DNA of 64,000 nucleotides from Lysobacter solisilvae (GCF_016613535.2 NZ_CP071518.1:620001-684000), one strand, 5' to 3'. Numbered from the stretch's first letter, positions 1-8,388 are shown. Made by a program: numbers and translations. Notes: generated by a model not told the origin, from the letters alone.

Positions 1-1
1 C

Positions 2-595
2 GAGAAGGAGGCGACCACGCCCGACGCCTATCCGCTCACCGTCAACGCCGCCCAGGTCGCCGCCAACCAGAAGACCGCGCGCGAGCCGGTGCTGAACCTG
101 GATCCGGGCGATGTCCACCACGCGCTGCGCCAGCTCGAGAGCCGGCGACTCGCACGCCAGGTCTTCTCCTCGCGCGCCGAGCGCTACGAACACACCGCCG
201 CCACCCATTTCAGCCTCCCCAAGTCGCAGGTCGCGCTGCTGGGGCTGCTGTTGCTGCGCGGCGCGCAGACGCTGCACGAGCTGTTCTCGCGCAGCGAGCG
301 CCTGGCGAAATTCGCCGACGCCGATGACGTGCGCCACCACCTGGATCGCCTGATCCAGCGGACGCCCGCCCTGGTCGTGCAGATCCCGCGCGGCCCCGGC
401 CAGCGCGAGGACCGCTACATGCACCTGCTCGGCGGTCCGGTGGACGTGGCGGCGATCGCGGCGCGCGACAGCGGCAATGCCGTCGCCGGCGGCGCCAGCG
501 GCCTCGAAGCCCGGGTCGCCACGCTCGAAGCCGAAGTGGCGGCGCTGCGCGAGGAACTCGCGACGCTGCGTGAGGCGATCGCGCCCGGCGCATAG
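2..595 (+). CDS. yceH: YceH-family (DUF480) protein, 5' truncated
   Basis: The reading frame is open from base 2 and runs off the left edge, so the N-terminus is missing. The first visible residues ([16 protein letters not shown], then [16 protein letters not shown]) are the diagnostic core of the YceH/DUF480 family. That family has two winged-helix domains and no firmly known function. A second winged-helix segment follows ([19 protein letters not shown]). The C-terminal 35 residues look like a short coiled coil rich in E, A and L. A GTG at 89 is an in-frame start codon, but the family alignment continues upstream of it, so it is not the true start. The family is cytosolic. The next gene follows after 73 bases. 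Confidence 0.9.
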   Translation, partial: EKEATTPDAYPLTVNAAQVAANQKTAREPVLNLDPGDVHHALRQLESRRLARQVFSSRAERYEHTAATHFSLPKSQVALLGLLLLRGAQTLHELFSRSERLAKFADADDVRHHLDRLIQRTPALVVQIPRGPGQREDRYMHLLGGPVDVAAIAARDSGNAVAGGASGLEARVATLEAEVAALREELATLREAIAPGA

Positions 596-668
596 AGGAC
601 GGCCCCCAATGCACGGGCCCGACGCCCGCAATGCGAAGCTGTCCCGCCATCCCACCGGAGTTGCCCGA

Positions 669-1082
669 ATGTCCCTCGTCCACCTGCCCGCCCGCATGCG
701 CACCACGCTGCCGCGGGTTTCCGCGGTCCTCGCCTGCACGATCACCGTGGCCGCGTTGACCGCCTGCGCCAGCACCCCTGCGGCACACTCGTCCCCGTGG
801 ATCGAAGGTGACCAGGCCACCGTCGACGGCACGGTCACCACGGTCGACACCAGCCCCTGGGCCTACGACGGCAATGCGCGCCTGGTCATGGCGACGCAGG
901 GGCGCGGCGCGGTGACGGTATCGCTGCCGGCGCGCTGGAACCTGTGCAAGGCCCAGGGCATCGACCAAGCCGGCACGTTCAAGGTCGGTGACCGCGTGCG
1001 CGCCACCGGCACGGTGGGCGCACAGGGCGCACTGCTGGTCTGCGAGCAGCCCACGCACCGGATCGAACGCCTGGCGAACTGA
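669..1082 (+). CDS. small secreted lipoprotein, unknown function
   Basis: 137 residues. ATG 669 is chosen because it places a clear export signal at the N-terminus: an Arg-containing start, a hydrophobic stretch, then the lipobox VAALTAC near residue 36. This predicts a lipoprotein anchored in the inner or outer membrane. The mature part reads like a small beta-barrel: WIEGDQATVDGTVTTVDT, then KVGDRVRATGTVGAQGALLVC. That pattern resembles an OB-fold or NlpE/YdeI-type domain, but I do not recognise a defined family. Two cysteines (WNLCKAQ and LLVCEQ) could form a disulfide in the periplasm. The gene stands alone between yceH and the receiver gene, on the same strand. Confidence 0.75.
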   Translation: MSLVHLPARMRTTLPRVSAVLACTITVAALTACASTPAAHSSPWIEGDQATVDGTVTTVDTSPWAYDGNARLVMATQGRGAVTVSLPARWNLCKAQGIDQAGTFKVGDRVRATGTVGAQGALLVCEQPTHRIERLAN

Positions 1083-1181
1083 GTCGTATCGCGCGCACGG
1101 ATCCGCTCACGTGGCGCACACGCGCCGATGGCCACCATCGCGCGCCTCGCGCCGACTGGCGCCCCGCGACCGGACGCTCCC

Positions 1182-1556
1182 ATGACCGAATTTCCCCAGC
1201 TGCGCGGCCTGCGCGTCCTCCTCGTCGAGGACCACTTCCCGCTGGCGGTGAACCTCGCCGACGTGGCCGTGCAATCCGGTGCCGACGTGATCGGCCCGGT
1301 GGCCACCGTGGCCGACGCACTGCACCTGATCGAGCGCATGCCCGAAATCGATGCCGCGGTGCTGGACATCCACCTGCAGCACGAGACCAGTTTCCCGGTG
1401 GCCGACGCACTGCGCGCGCGCAACGTCCCGTTCTTCTTCGCCACCGCGCACGATCACACGGCCCTGCCGGAGCGCTTCGGCGACGTGCCGGTGTGCACCA
1501 AGCCCTTCGGCCTGCAGCGCTTCCGGGCCGCGCTGGGCGAGCTGGCCGCCGCCTGA
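1182..1556 (+). CDS. single-domain response regulator receiver protein
   Basis: 124 residues that form just one CheY-like receiver domain. The acidic pair E16-D17 (LLVEDH), the phospho-acceptor D62 (AVLDIHL), T88 (FATAHD) and K107 (CTKPFG) are all in the expected places, so phosphorylation by a histidine kinase is likely. There is no output domain. The sequence type (FFATAHD, KPFGLQRFRAAL) is that of stand-alone receivers common in Xanthomonads and alphaproteobacteria. ATG 1182 is preferred over upstream codons because the domain begins a few residues later. No partner kinase is visible nearby. A hairpin follows the stop. Confidence 0.85.
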   Translation: MTEFPQLRGLRVLLVEDHFPLAVNLADVAVQSGADVIGPVATVADALHLIERMPEIDAAVLDIHLQHETSFPVADALRARNVPFFFATAHDHTALPERFGDVPVCTKPFGLQRFRAALGELAAA

Positions 1557-1567
1557 TGCCACTGATC

Positions 1568-1597
1568 CCGTCCTCCCCAGCGAGCGGGGGAGGACGG
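1568..1597. terminator. GC-rich hairpin between convergent genes
   Basis: CCGTCCTCCCC and GGGGGAGGACGG form an 11-bp stem with a short loop just after the receiver gene and before the end of the convergent haloperoxidase-like gene. There is no T-run on either side, so it is not a classical intrinsic terminator. It may protect both 3' ends or be a remnant of the R1 hairpin family. Confidence 0.4.
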
Positions 1598-1640
1598 CAG
1601 CCGGCAGGTCACGGCGACCGGCTGGCGCTTGTAGCCGCTT

Positions 1641-3032
1641 TCACAGCGGACGCAGATACCGCGCATACACCCAATCGGCGACCTGGTTGCCCGCGCGCAG
1701 ACCCGCGTAGCAACCCTCGGCGAAATGCAGGCCGGCATACACACGCGACCGGGCCTGTTCGTTCTCGGCGATCGACAGCGAGCCGTAGTGGCGGGTGATC
1801 ACCTTGGGCGGCAGTTCGGTCATCGGCGCCGGCAGCGGCACCGCGCCGGCGTTGATCGTGCGGGTGAAGTGGATCGCGTTGGTGCCGAAGAAGCGCCGCA
1901 GCGTGCCCGCGGCGGCGCCGGTCACGGACGTGGAAGCGCAGGGGTAGTCCGGATAGGGCGGCGTCTGCAGGAACGGACGCCACGCCGGGTCGCTCGCGGT
2001 GGCGGGGTTGCCATCGTCGGGCCAGCGGATGGCGGTGACCGGCCGCCAGAAGTTGTAGTGGTACTTGCTTTCCAGGTTATTGATCATCGAGTCGGCCACG
2101 GCCATGTTCATCAGCGCGAACATGCGCGCGTGCTGCCAGCGGTCCATGCCGCGCGCCGCGACGATGATGCGCGCGTTGCCATTCCACTCCAGTGCGCCAC
2201 CGGCCCAGAAGCGGGCGACGTCGCTGTGGTGCGAGTTCGGGAAGGCCCCGCGCACGCGCGCGCTGCCCTGCTGCTTGACCTGGTTGCACGCGTCCGCGTA
2301 CTGCGCGCTGGCGATGTTGAAGATCGCACCTGGCGGCGAGCGGAACTGCGAAGAGCTGTCGAGCGCGAATGGCCGCACGGCCGGCCAGCCGGTGAACGCC
2401 GGCACGGTGACTGCCGGGAACTCCGGTGCGGGGGTGGGCTGGTGGATACCCAGCCCGGCGGACAGCGCGTACGGCGGCGAGTTCGGAGTGCCCGAACCGT
2501 CGATGGGCGTCCACACGCCCGCGGTGTTGACGTAGCGCAGCGACAGGATCGCCAGCGCGGCGGCGTCGCCGGTGGCAATGCCGGCGGCTTCGGCCGCATC
2601 CGGCGCCCCCGGCCCGATTGCCGCGTCGAAGGCGGCGTTGACGGCCACGATCGCGTTGGCGCGGTTGGTCGCTTCGACGGGCGTGGGCGCCGGCGGCAAC
2701 GCCCCCAGCATCGTCAGCAGCGTCGTGCGCGTAGCGGCGGCCACCGCGGCGTCGGGTGAGGCGCCGGCGGGCGCGGCGCCGATCGCGTTGTAGGACCGAT
2801 ACCGCGGCTGGATGGCATTGAGCGCGTCATGGACGGCGATCTGGACGATGGCCATGGCGCGGTTCTGCTGTTGCGGCCCACCGAAGCGCGGCAGCACCGC
2901 GGGACTGCCGGCCACGGCATTCCAGTCGGTGACCGAGTCGGCCTGCGCGGGGGCCGCGAGGGCCAGGCCAATGGCAATGACGGGCAGCCAGCGGCGCGCG
3001 GGCAGGCGGCATGCCAGGGTTGTGCGGTTCAT
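1641..3032 (-). CDS. vanadium haloperoxidase-like/PAP2-fold secreted protein
   Basis: 463 residues with a signal peptide (RWLPVIAIGLALAAPAQA). The fold is that of bacterial vanadium-dependent haloperoxidase homologues. The motif K-x6-RP is present at K323-P331 (KYHYNFWRP), and S-R-x5-H is present at S429-H436 (SRVYAGLH). In the family these bind the vanadate or phosphate group. The middle motif, usually PSGH with the catalytic histidine, reads PCAS at 364-367 (YPDYPCASTS), so the acid-base histidine is missing. The protein therefore probably keeps the pocket but not normal haloperoxidase chemistry, or it uses another residue. ATG 3032 gives a proper signal peptide. It is divergent from the metallo-beta-lactamase gene, with 250 bases between them. 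Confidence 0.8.
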   Translation of the reverse strand: MNRTTLACRLPARRWLPVIAIGLALAAPAQADSVTDWNAVAGSPAVLPRFGGPQQQNRAMAIVQIAVHDALNAIQPRYRSYNAIGAAPAGASPDAAVAAATRTTLLTMLGALPPAPTPVEATNRANAIVAVNAAFDAAIGPGAPDAAEAAGIATGDAAALAILSLRYVNTAGVWTPIDGSGTPNSPPYALSAGLGIHQPTPAPEFPAVTVPAFTGWPAVRPFALDSSSQFRSPPGAIFNIASAQYADACNQVKQQGSARVRGAFPNSHHSDVARFWAGGALEWNGNARIIVAARGMDRWQHARMFALMNMAVADSMINNLESKYHYNFWRPVTAIRWPDDGNPATASDPAWRPFLQTPPYPDYPCASTSVTGAAAGTLRRFFGTNAIHFTRTINAGAVPLPAPMTELPPKVITRHYGSLSIAENEQARSRVYAGLHFAEGCYAGLRAGNQVADWVYARYLRPL

Positions 3033-3282
3033 GAGCAGATTCCTTCTTTGGGGGACGAGCAGCCCGCCTGACCACGGGATGCAACGAAATGAACGGGAAA
3101 GGGCCGGCCAGAAGACGCTTTTGGCGCATCCCCCTCATGGGTGCCGGTCCGGGTGTCAGTCCTGGTTTTCGAGCGCTTGACCGGATCGTCCCGCGGCGGC
3201 CGCGGCGACGCTTCCGGCGATGCGTGATCGCGGCCGGCGTGGCGTTTCATACTGGCCGGCGCAAGCCCACGGGAGCCGAGCC

Positions 3283-4020
3283 ATGTCCGTCACCGACCAC
3301 CAGTCCGGTACGCACCTTCAGGAAATCAGCGATGGCGTGTACCGCATCAGCACGCCGGTGATGCTGCCCGGCGACGCCGGGGCGTTTTCATTCAACCAGT
3401 ACCTGATCGACGACGACGAGCCGCTGTTGTTCCATACCGGCCTGCGCCAGTTGTTTCCGGCCGTGCTCGACGCGGTGACCCGGGTGATGCCGGCGCAACG
3501 GCTGCGGCACGTCGCGTTCTCGCACGTGGAAGCCGACGAGTGCGGCGCGCTCAACCAGTGGCTGGCGGTTGCGCCCCAGGCCACCGCGCTGTGCGGCACC
3601 GTGGCCGCGATGGTGTCGGTGAATGATCTGGCCGATCGCCCGCCGCGGCCGCTGGCCGACGGTGAAGCACTGGCGCTGGGCCGTCACACCGTGCGCTGGC
3701 TCGATGCACCGCACCTGCCGCACGCCTGGGAATGCGGATTCCTCGCCGAGGAACGCACCGGCACGCTGTTCTGCGGCGATCTGTTCACCCAGCCCGGGAC
3801 CGGCATGCCCGCGCTGACGCAGGCCGACATCCTCGGCCCGAGCGAGGCCTTCCGCCACAACATGGATTATTTCTCGCACACGCCGCAGGCCGGCGAGCTC
3901 TTGGAGAAACTGGCTCGGCTGCGCCCGGGCACGCTGGCCTGCATGCATGGCAGCGCGTGGCAGGGCGACGGCGCCGGCCTGCTGCGCGCGCTGGCGGCGG
4001 AACTGGCGCGTCCGGCGTGA
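3283..4020 (+). CDS. flavodiiron-type metallo-beta-lactamase fold protein
   Basis: 245 residues forming one metallo-beta-lactamase domain of the ODP/ROO type. The metal ligands follow the flavodiiron pattern: H81-x-E83-x-D85 (SHVEADECG), H147 (LPHAWE), D166 (FCGDLF) and H222 (ACMHGS). In flavodiiron proteins this di-iron site reduces O2 or NO. There the domain is followed by a flavodoxin module, which is absent here, so electrons would have to come from a separate protein. The sixth ligand position after D85 is Glu rather than His. ATG 3283 starts just before the domain. There is no signal peptide, so it is cytosolic. It stands alone on the + strand. Confidence 0.85.
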   Translation: MSVTDHQSGTHLQEISDGVYRISTPVMLPGDAGAFSFNQYLIDDDEPLLFHTGLRQLFPAVLDAVTRVMPAQRLRHVAFSHVEADECGALNQWLAVAPQATALCGTVAAMVSVNDLADRPPRPLADGEALALGRHTVRWLDAPHLPHAWECGFLAEERTGTLFCGDLFTQPGTGMPALTQADILGPSEAFRHNMDYFSHTPQAGELLEKLARLRPGTLACMHGSAWQGDGAGLLRALAAELARPA

Positions 4021-4053
4021 GGGAGGGGACGGCGAGGTCCCAGCATCGCCCGA

Positions 4054-4614
4054 TCAGGCGGCCGCGCGCGTGCTCGACTGCATCCGCACGACCGGGCGCA
4101 AGGCCACGGTGGCATCGGTGTCCATCAGCTGCAGCTCGCCGTCCTGGATCATCGCCGTCAGGCGCATGCCGCGTCCGTACAGGGCGGTGATCGCCTCGAC
4201 GTCACGGGCGTCGAGGTCGAGCACGGTGAGGTTGCGCAGGCGCGCGAGGGTGGACGCGTTGCGGTTCCACCAGGATTCGGCGGCCTGGCCGCCGTAGCTG
4301 ATCACCACGACTTCCTGCGCGCGTCCACTGGCCTTGCGCAGGCGCGACTCGTCGGGTTGGCCCAGCTCGATCCACTGTTCGATCTCGCCGGTGTAGTCGC
4401 GCCGCCACAGCGAAGGTTCGTCCTCGTCGCTCAGGCCGCGACCAAACTCCAGCCGTTCGTGCGCGTGCAGCGCGAACGCCAGCAGCCGCACCATCAGCCG
4501 CTCGTCGGTCTCGGAGGGATGCTGGGCGAGGGTGAGGTTGTGCGAGGCGTAGTAATGCCGGTCCAGGTCACTGACCTGCAGTTCGGCTTTGACGATGGTG
4601 GCCTTGGGCGCCAT
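4054..4614 (-). CDS. yaeQ: YaeQ family protein
   Basis: 186 residues that match the YaeQ family along the whole length: MAPKATIVKAELQVSDLDRH at the start, LTLAQHPSETDERLMVRLLA, LSDEDEPSLW, WIELGQPDESRLRKA and a late MIQDGELQLMD. YaeQ has a PD-(D/E)XK nuclease-like fold; its cellular role is uncertain (early work linked it to RfaH-like suppression). ATG 4614 is chosen because the family always begins MALKATI-like; a longer frame to 4656 adds an unrelated proline-rich stretch. The gene is monocistronic and convergent with the flavodiiron-like gene. Confidence 0.92.
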   Translation of the reverse strand: MAPKATIVKAELQVSDLDRHYYASHNLTLAQHPSETDERLMVRLLAFALHAHERLEFGRGLSDEDEPSLWRRDYTGEIEQWIELGQPDESRLRKASGRAQEVVVISYGGQAAESWWNRNASTLARLRNLTVLDLDARDVEAITALYGRGMRLTAMIQDGELQLMDTDATVALRPVVRMQSSTRAAA

Positions 4615-4862
4615 GCATGGATCCTGGCACGCGGCCGGGGCAGTAGGGGCGGCCATTCTAGGCCCTGGGCGGGTCGCACGCCGGCGCGACGCAGCGGCCG
4701 CTTCGTGAACACGTCACCGGCCGCCTCCGCAAGCCGGCCGCTTCACGACCCGTCACGCCACCTGCTCGACGATGAACCGTTGCGCAGCGTTCATCGCCCG
4801 CTGCGCCTGCGTGCACATGCTGCGGCCTAAGGTGCGCTCTGCAACCTCGAAGGAGGCACTGC

Positions 4863-5225
4863 ATGAAAAAGCATCGGATTCTTTCGATCGCCCTGGCCAC
4901 CCTGGCGCTGGCCGCCAGCCCGGCGTTCGCCGGCGACGGCAAGCACCACAAGGGCAAGCACCACAAGGGCCATGGCGACAATCACCATTACGTCGTCGAC
5001 GGCCGCCACGACAACGGGCTGCACAAGGGCTGGTACAAGCAGGCCTGGAGGCGCGGTGACCGCATTCCGGTCGCCTATCTGGAGCCGGTCTATTACGTGG
5101 ATGATTACCGCGTCTACCACCTGAGCGCTCCGCCGGTGGGTTACCGCTGGGTGCGCCCGATGGACGACCGCTACCTGCTGGTCGAACTGGCCACTGGCCT
5201 GGTGACCCAGGCGCTGGGCTACTGA
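4863..5225 (+). CDS. RcnB-like periplasmic protein
   Basis: 120 residues with a clean signal peptide (SIALATLALAASPAFA) and a strong ribosome site (GAAGGAGG) before ATG 4863. The mature N-terminus is a His/Lys-rich segment (GKHHKGKHHKGHGDNHH) that could bind metal. The C-terminal part (YRVYHLSAPPVGYRWVRPMDD...YLLVELATGLV) is the RcnB/DUF1236-type domain. In E. coli RcnB is a periplasmic protein needed for nickel and cobalt homeostasis. The metal role here is inferred from the family and the His cluster only, since no rcnA or rcnR gene is next to it. The gene is followed directly by an intrinsic terminator. Confidence 0.82.
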   Translation: MKKHRILSIALATLALAASPAFAGDGKHHKGKHHKGHGDNHHYVVDGRHDNGLHKGWYKQAWRRGDRIPVAYLEPVYYVDDYRVYHLSAPPVGYRWVRPMDDRYLLVELATGLVTQALGY

Positions 5226-5260
5226 CCGCGGCGCGCTGTCGCCCGACGTCAGCAACCGGA

Positions 5261-5287
5261 GGCCCCGCACCACGCGGGGCCTTTTTT
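5261..5287 (+). terminator. intrinsic terminator of the RcnB-like gene
   Basis: GGCCCCGC and GCGGGGCC (8-bp perfect stem, 5-base loop ACCAC) are followed by six T residues, 36 bases after the stop codon. This is a textbook rho-independent terminator. Confidence 0.92.
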
Positions 5288-5448
5288 GTAGCGGACTGCG
5301 CGCGGATGGCGCCATGGCCGTCGACCGCAACCTTGCACCCGCTTCGCGCCAGCGCACCGACACCCACGGCCTACGCAGGCCGCGCGGGTCGCAGGACCGG
5401 CGTCCCATCGGCGTTATGCTCCCCTGCAACCTCCGCCGCGAGCGCGTG

Positions 5449-6513
5449 ATGAAGCCGTCCATCCGCTACATCGCCACCGCAGACCAGATCAACCTGGCCT
5501 GGACCCAGACCGGCCGCGGCATGCCACTGGTCAAGGCCGCCACCTGGCTCACGCACCTGCAATACGACCTGGAAAGCCCGGTCTGGTCGCACTGGATCCG
5601 CTTCCTGGACGAGCACTTCCGCTACATCCGCTACGACGAGCGCGGCTGCGGCATGTCCGACTGGAAGGTGAAGGACCTCGACCTGCCGCGCTGGGTCGAC
5701 GACCTGGAAAGCGTGGTCGACGCCGCGCAGATCGACCGGCCCTTCGCCCTACTGGGCATCAGCCAGGGCGCGGCCACGGCCATCCGCTACGCCGTGCGCC
5801 ATCCCGAACGGGTCTCGCACCTGATCCTCTACGGCGGGTACGCCATCGGCAGCAGCCGCAACCCGGCCTCGGCCGAGCTCTATCAGGCGGTGCAGGACGT
5901 CGTCCGCCTGGGTTGGGGCCGCGACAATCCGGCCTTCCGCCAGCTGTTCACCTCGCGCTTCGTACCCGGCGGCACGCAGCAGCAGATCGACTGGTTCAAC
6001 GAGCTGTGCCGCCGCACCACGTCGGTGGAGAACGCCGGCGCCCTGCTCGCCGCGCGCGGCAATGTCGACGTGCGCGAATACCTGTCACAGGTGCGCGTGC
6101 CCACGCTGGTGCTGCACGCCAGCCACGACCAGATCGCGCCCCTTTCGCAGGGCCACTACCTGGCCGGGCACATCCCCGGCGCGACCTTCGTGCCGCTGGA
6201 TTCGCGCAACCACGTGCTGCTCGAGCACGAGCCGGCCTGGCAGCAGTTCCAGCAGGCGGTGCTGGAATTCACCGGCCAGTCGGCGCAGGCCGCACGCGAC
6301 GCGGTCCTGCAGCAGCTCACCGATCGCGAACGCATGGCCCTGCGCCTGCTGTGCGAAGGCCGCAGCAACGCGCAGATCGGCTGGGAGCTGGGCATCTCGG
6401 AAAAAACGGTGCGCAACCACGTATCCAACCTCTACCGGAAGCTGGGTGTGCGCAGCCGGGCCGAAGCCATCGTGCTCGCGCACCGGCAGGCGCCGGCCGA
6501 ACTGCCGGACTGA
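5449..6513 (+). CDS. alpha/beta hydrolase fused to LuxR-type DNA-binding domain
   Basis: 354 residues. Residues about 10-280 form an alpha/beta hydrolase with a full catalytic triad by position: S105 in GISQG, D227 in HASHDQIAP and H255 in SRNHVLLEH. Residues 287-345 are a LuxR/GerE helix-turn-helix (LTDRERMALRLLCEGRSNAQIGW is the start, then ISEKTVRNHVSNLYRKLGV). The layout suggests a one-component regulator whose sensor is a hydrolase or a pseudo-hydrolase. ATG 5449 is preferred; GTG 5446 is an alternative. The intergenic region before mddA holds nested GGGACA dyads that could be its operator, which is inference. Similar fusions exist in Proteobacteria. Confidence 0.88.
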   Translation: MKPSIRYIATADQINLAWTQTGRGMPLVKAATWLTHLQYDLESPVWSHWIRFLDEHFRYIRYDERGCGMSDWKVKDLDLPRWVDDLESVVDAAQIDRPFALLGISQGAATAIRYAVRHPERVSHLILYGGYAIGSSRNPASAELYQAVQDVVRLGWGRDNPAFRQLFTSRFVPGGTQQQIDWFNELCRRTTSVENAGALLAARGNVDVREYLSQVRVPTLVLHASHDQIAPLSQGHYLAGHIPGATFVPLDSRNHVLLEHEPAWQQFQQAVLEFTGQSAQAARDAVLQQLTDRERMALRLLCEGRSNAQIGWELGISEKTVRNHVSNLYRKLGVRSRAEAIVLAHRQAPAELPD

Positions 6514-6522
6514 ACAGGCAGG

Positions 6523-6572
6523 CCGGGACATTTGTCCCGGTGTCCCGGTCCCTGCAGCCGGCGACCGGGACA
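6523..6572. promoter_or_regulatory. nested GGGACA/TGTCCC dyads, candidate operator
   Basis: CCGGGACATTTGTCCCGG (6523-6540) is an inverted repeat with 8-bp arms and a 2-base centre. It is followed at once by TGTCCCGGT (6541-6549) and ACCGGGACA (6564-6572), a second inverted repeat with 9-bp arms. So four TGTCCC half-sites lie in 50 bases, 10 bases after the hydrolase-LuxR stop and about 115 bases before mddA. There is no T-run, so a terminator is less likely than a protein-binding site. Confidence 0.5.
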
Positions 6573-6688
6573 AGGTTCCCATCGTGCCGCCCCCGCCAGG
6601 TGCACAGACTTGCGGCACGCCAGCGCAGACCCGATCGCATCGGCCCCGCGCACTGGCGTCCCCCGAGTCCGCCCCCGCGAGGTTCCCC

Positions 6689-7474
6689 ATGTTCCGCCTG
6701 CTCGCCCTGCTCTATGGCACCGCCGCGTACGCGGTGTTCCTGCTGACCTTCCTGTACGCCATCCCCTTCGTCGCCGGCCTGGGCGTGCCCAGGCACATCG
6801 ACAACGGGCCCACGACCTCCTTCGCGCTGGCCCTGGCCATCGACCTGGCGCTGCTGGGCCTGTTCGCCGTGCAGCACAGCGGCATGGCGCGCCCGGCCTT
6901 CAAGCGCTGGTGGACGCGGTTCGTGCCCGCGCCGATCGAACGCAGCACGTTCGTGCTGGTCAGCAGCCTCACCCTGGCGCTGCTGTTCTGGCAGTGGCGG
7001 CCGCTGACGCAGGTGCTGTGGCACGTGGAGTACCAGCCCGCGCGCTGCGCGGTGCACACCCTGTCGGCACTGGGCTGGCTGCTGGTGCTGGCCGGCTCGT
7101 TCGCCATCAATCACTTCGACCTGTTCGGCCTGCGCCAGGTGTGGTTCTTCGCACGCGGACGCCACGCGGTCGACGGACCGTTCGTGACGCGCGCCTTCTA
7201 CCGCATCGTGCGCCACCCGCTGATGCTGGGTTTCCTCGTCGCCTTCTGGGCAACCCCGACGATGACCCTGGGCCACCTGCTGTTCGCCCTGATGACCACC
7301 GGCTACATTCTGGTGGCGGTCAAGTTCCTGGAAGAGCGCGACCTGGTGGCCGCCCACGGGCAGACCTACCGCGAATACCAGCGCCGGGTGCCGATGCTGC
7401 TGCCCTCGCCGCGGCCCCGGCAACAGGACGATGCGGCCCGGGCGCAGGTGGCCTGGTCGGAGAAGCTGCAGTGA
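6689..7474 (+). CDS. mddA: methanethiol S-methyltransferase (MddA), membrane enzyme
   Basis: 261 residues with about five or six hydrophobic helices. The N-terminus (LLALLYGTAAYAVFLLTFLYAI, GVPRHIDNGP) and the core AVQHSGMARPAFKRWWTRFVP match MddA of the NnrU/isoprenylcysteine methyltransferase superfamily. MddA uses S-adenosylmethionine to turn methanethiol into dimethyl sulfide at the inner membrane. The C-terminal SAM-binding region is seen in YRIVRHPLMLGFL and the late KFLEERDL...YREYQRRVPML. ATG 6689 opens the first helix. Its stop overlaps the GTG start of the acetyltransferase gene by 4 bases, so they are probably co-translated. The candidate operator upstream suggests control by the hydrolase-LuxR protein. 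Confidence 0.88.
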   Translation: MFRLLALLYGTAAYAVFLLTFLYAIPFVAGLGVPRHIDNGPTTSFALALAIDLALLGLFAVQHSGMARPAFKRWWTRFVPAPIERSTFVLVSSLTLALLFWQWRPLTQVLWHVEYQPARCAVHTLSALGWLLVLAGSFAINHFDLFGLRQVWFFARGRHAVDGPFVTRAFYRIVRHPLMLGFLVAFWATPTMTLGHLLFALMTTGYILVAVKFLEERDLVAAHGQTYREYQRRVPMLLPSPRPRQQDDAARAQVAWSEKLQ

Positions 7475-8031
7475 GTGGTGCCTTCATCCGTCCCGCCGGC
7501 GCCGGCGACGCCGCGCGCCTGTGCGCGCTGATGCGCGAGACCTTCGTTTCCGCCAACGGCCACTGCAGTTCGCCGCTCAACGTGGAGCGCTTCCTCGACG
7601 CGACCTACACCGTGCCGCGGCAGCGCGCGGAACTGGCCGACCCGGGCGTGACCACGCTGGTCGCGCAGGCCCGCAACGGCGACTGGGCCGGCTACGCGCA
7701 ACTGCGCCGTGCCGGGCCGGCCAAGGACGGCGTCACGCTGGCGCGACCGATGGAGCTGGGCCGCATCTACCTGCTGCCGCGTTTCCATGGCCAGGGGCTG
7801 GGCACGGCCCTGCTGGAATGCCTGTCCGACCTCGCCCGCCGCGGCGGCGCCGACGGCCTGTGGCTCAACGCCTGGCAGCAGGCCCACGCGGCGCTGGCGT
7901 TCTACCTGCGCCACGGCTTCGAGATCGTCGGCCAGACCGTGTTCACCGTCGGCGACGACCCCAAGCCCAACTGGGTGATGCAGAAACGCTTCGCGGCCGC
8001 GCTGGCGCAACCCTTCCGGCGCGCCGGCTGA
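7471..8031 (+). CDS. GNAT family N-acetyltransferase
   Basis: 186 residues. The start GTG 7471 overlaps the mddA stop (GTGA), which argues for translational coupling. The GNAT fold is clear: an N-terminal FIRPAGAGDAARLCALM, the central strand LGRIYLLPRFHGQGLGTALLE with the acetyl-CoA loop Q-G-L-G-T, and the C-terminal WQQAHAALAFYLRHGFEIVGQ. The substrate is unknown; GNAT proteins of this size acetylate small amines, amino acids or protein N-termini. Its place behind mddA hints at a shared regulon but does not prove a sulfur role. Confidence 0.88.
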   Translation: MSGAFIRPAGAGDAARLCALMRETFVSANGHCSSPLNVERFLDATYTVPRQRAELADPGVTTLVAQARNGDWAGYAQLRRAGPAKDGVTLARPMELGRIYLLPRFHGQGLGTALLECLSDLARRGGADGLWLNAWQQAHAALAFYLRHGFEIVGQTVFTVGDDPKPNWVMQKRFAAALAQPFRRAG

Positions 8032-8124
8032 GGCCGCAGCGGGCGCGCCCGGCCGATGCCTGGTGCGCCCGCTGCACGATGGCGTGACATCATGCGGCGC
8101 CAGCACCCGCACGAGTCCCGCGTC

Positions 8125-8388
8125 ATGGCCATGTCCGAATCCGATATCCAGCCGGGCTGGATCTATCGCACCAGCAACAACCAGGAGCGCCTGGTCCTGG
8201 GCTGGGACCGCGACGGCCGCGTCGTCTACACCTCCAAGGGCCGCGACGACGCCACGCCCTTCCAGAACTGCCACGTGCGCATCACCGGCAAGAAGTTCGC
8301 GCAGCGCGCCATCGGCAAGGTGCGTTTCATCGAGGACCTGAAGCCGTACATCATCGCCAACAAGGCGACGACGGTGGTGAGGCGCTGA
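8125..8388 (+). CDS. small conserved-looking hypothetical protein
   Basis: 87 residues, not recognised. The sequence is balanced and has good codon bias. It has alternating hydrophobic residues (WIYRTSNNQERLVLGWDRDGRVVYTSK) that suggest a small beta-barrel, followed by a basic helix (GKKFAQRAIGKVRFIEDLKPY). There is no signal peptide and no cysteine pair (one Cys in FQNCHV). Two starts are close together, ATG 8125 and ATG 8131; a third at 8092 adds a basic leader. It follows the GNAT gene after about 90 bases and may have its own promoter. Confidence 0.6.
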   Translation: MAMSESDIQPGWIYRTSNNQERLVLGWDRDGRVVYTSKGRDDATPFQNCHVRITGKKFAQRAIGKVRFIEDLKPYIIANKATTVVRR

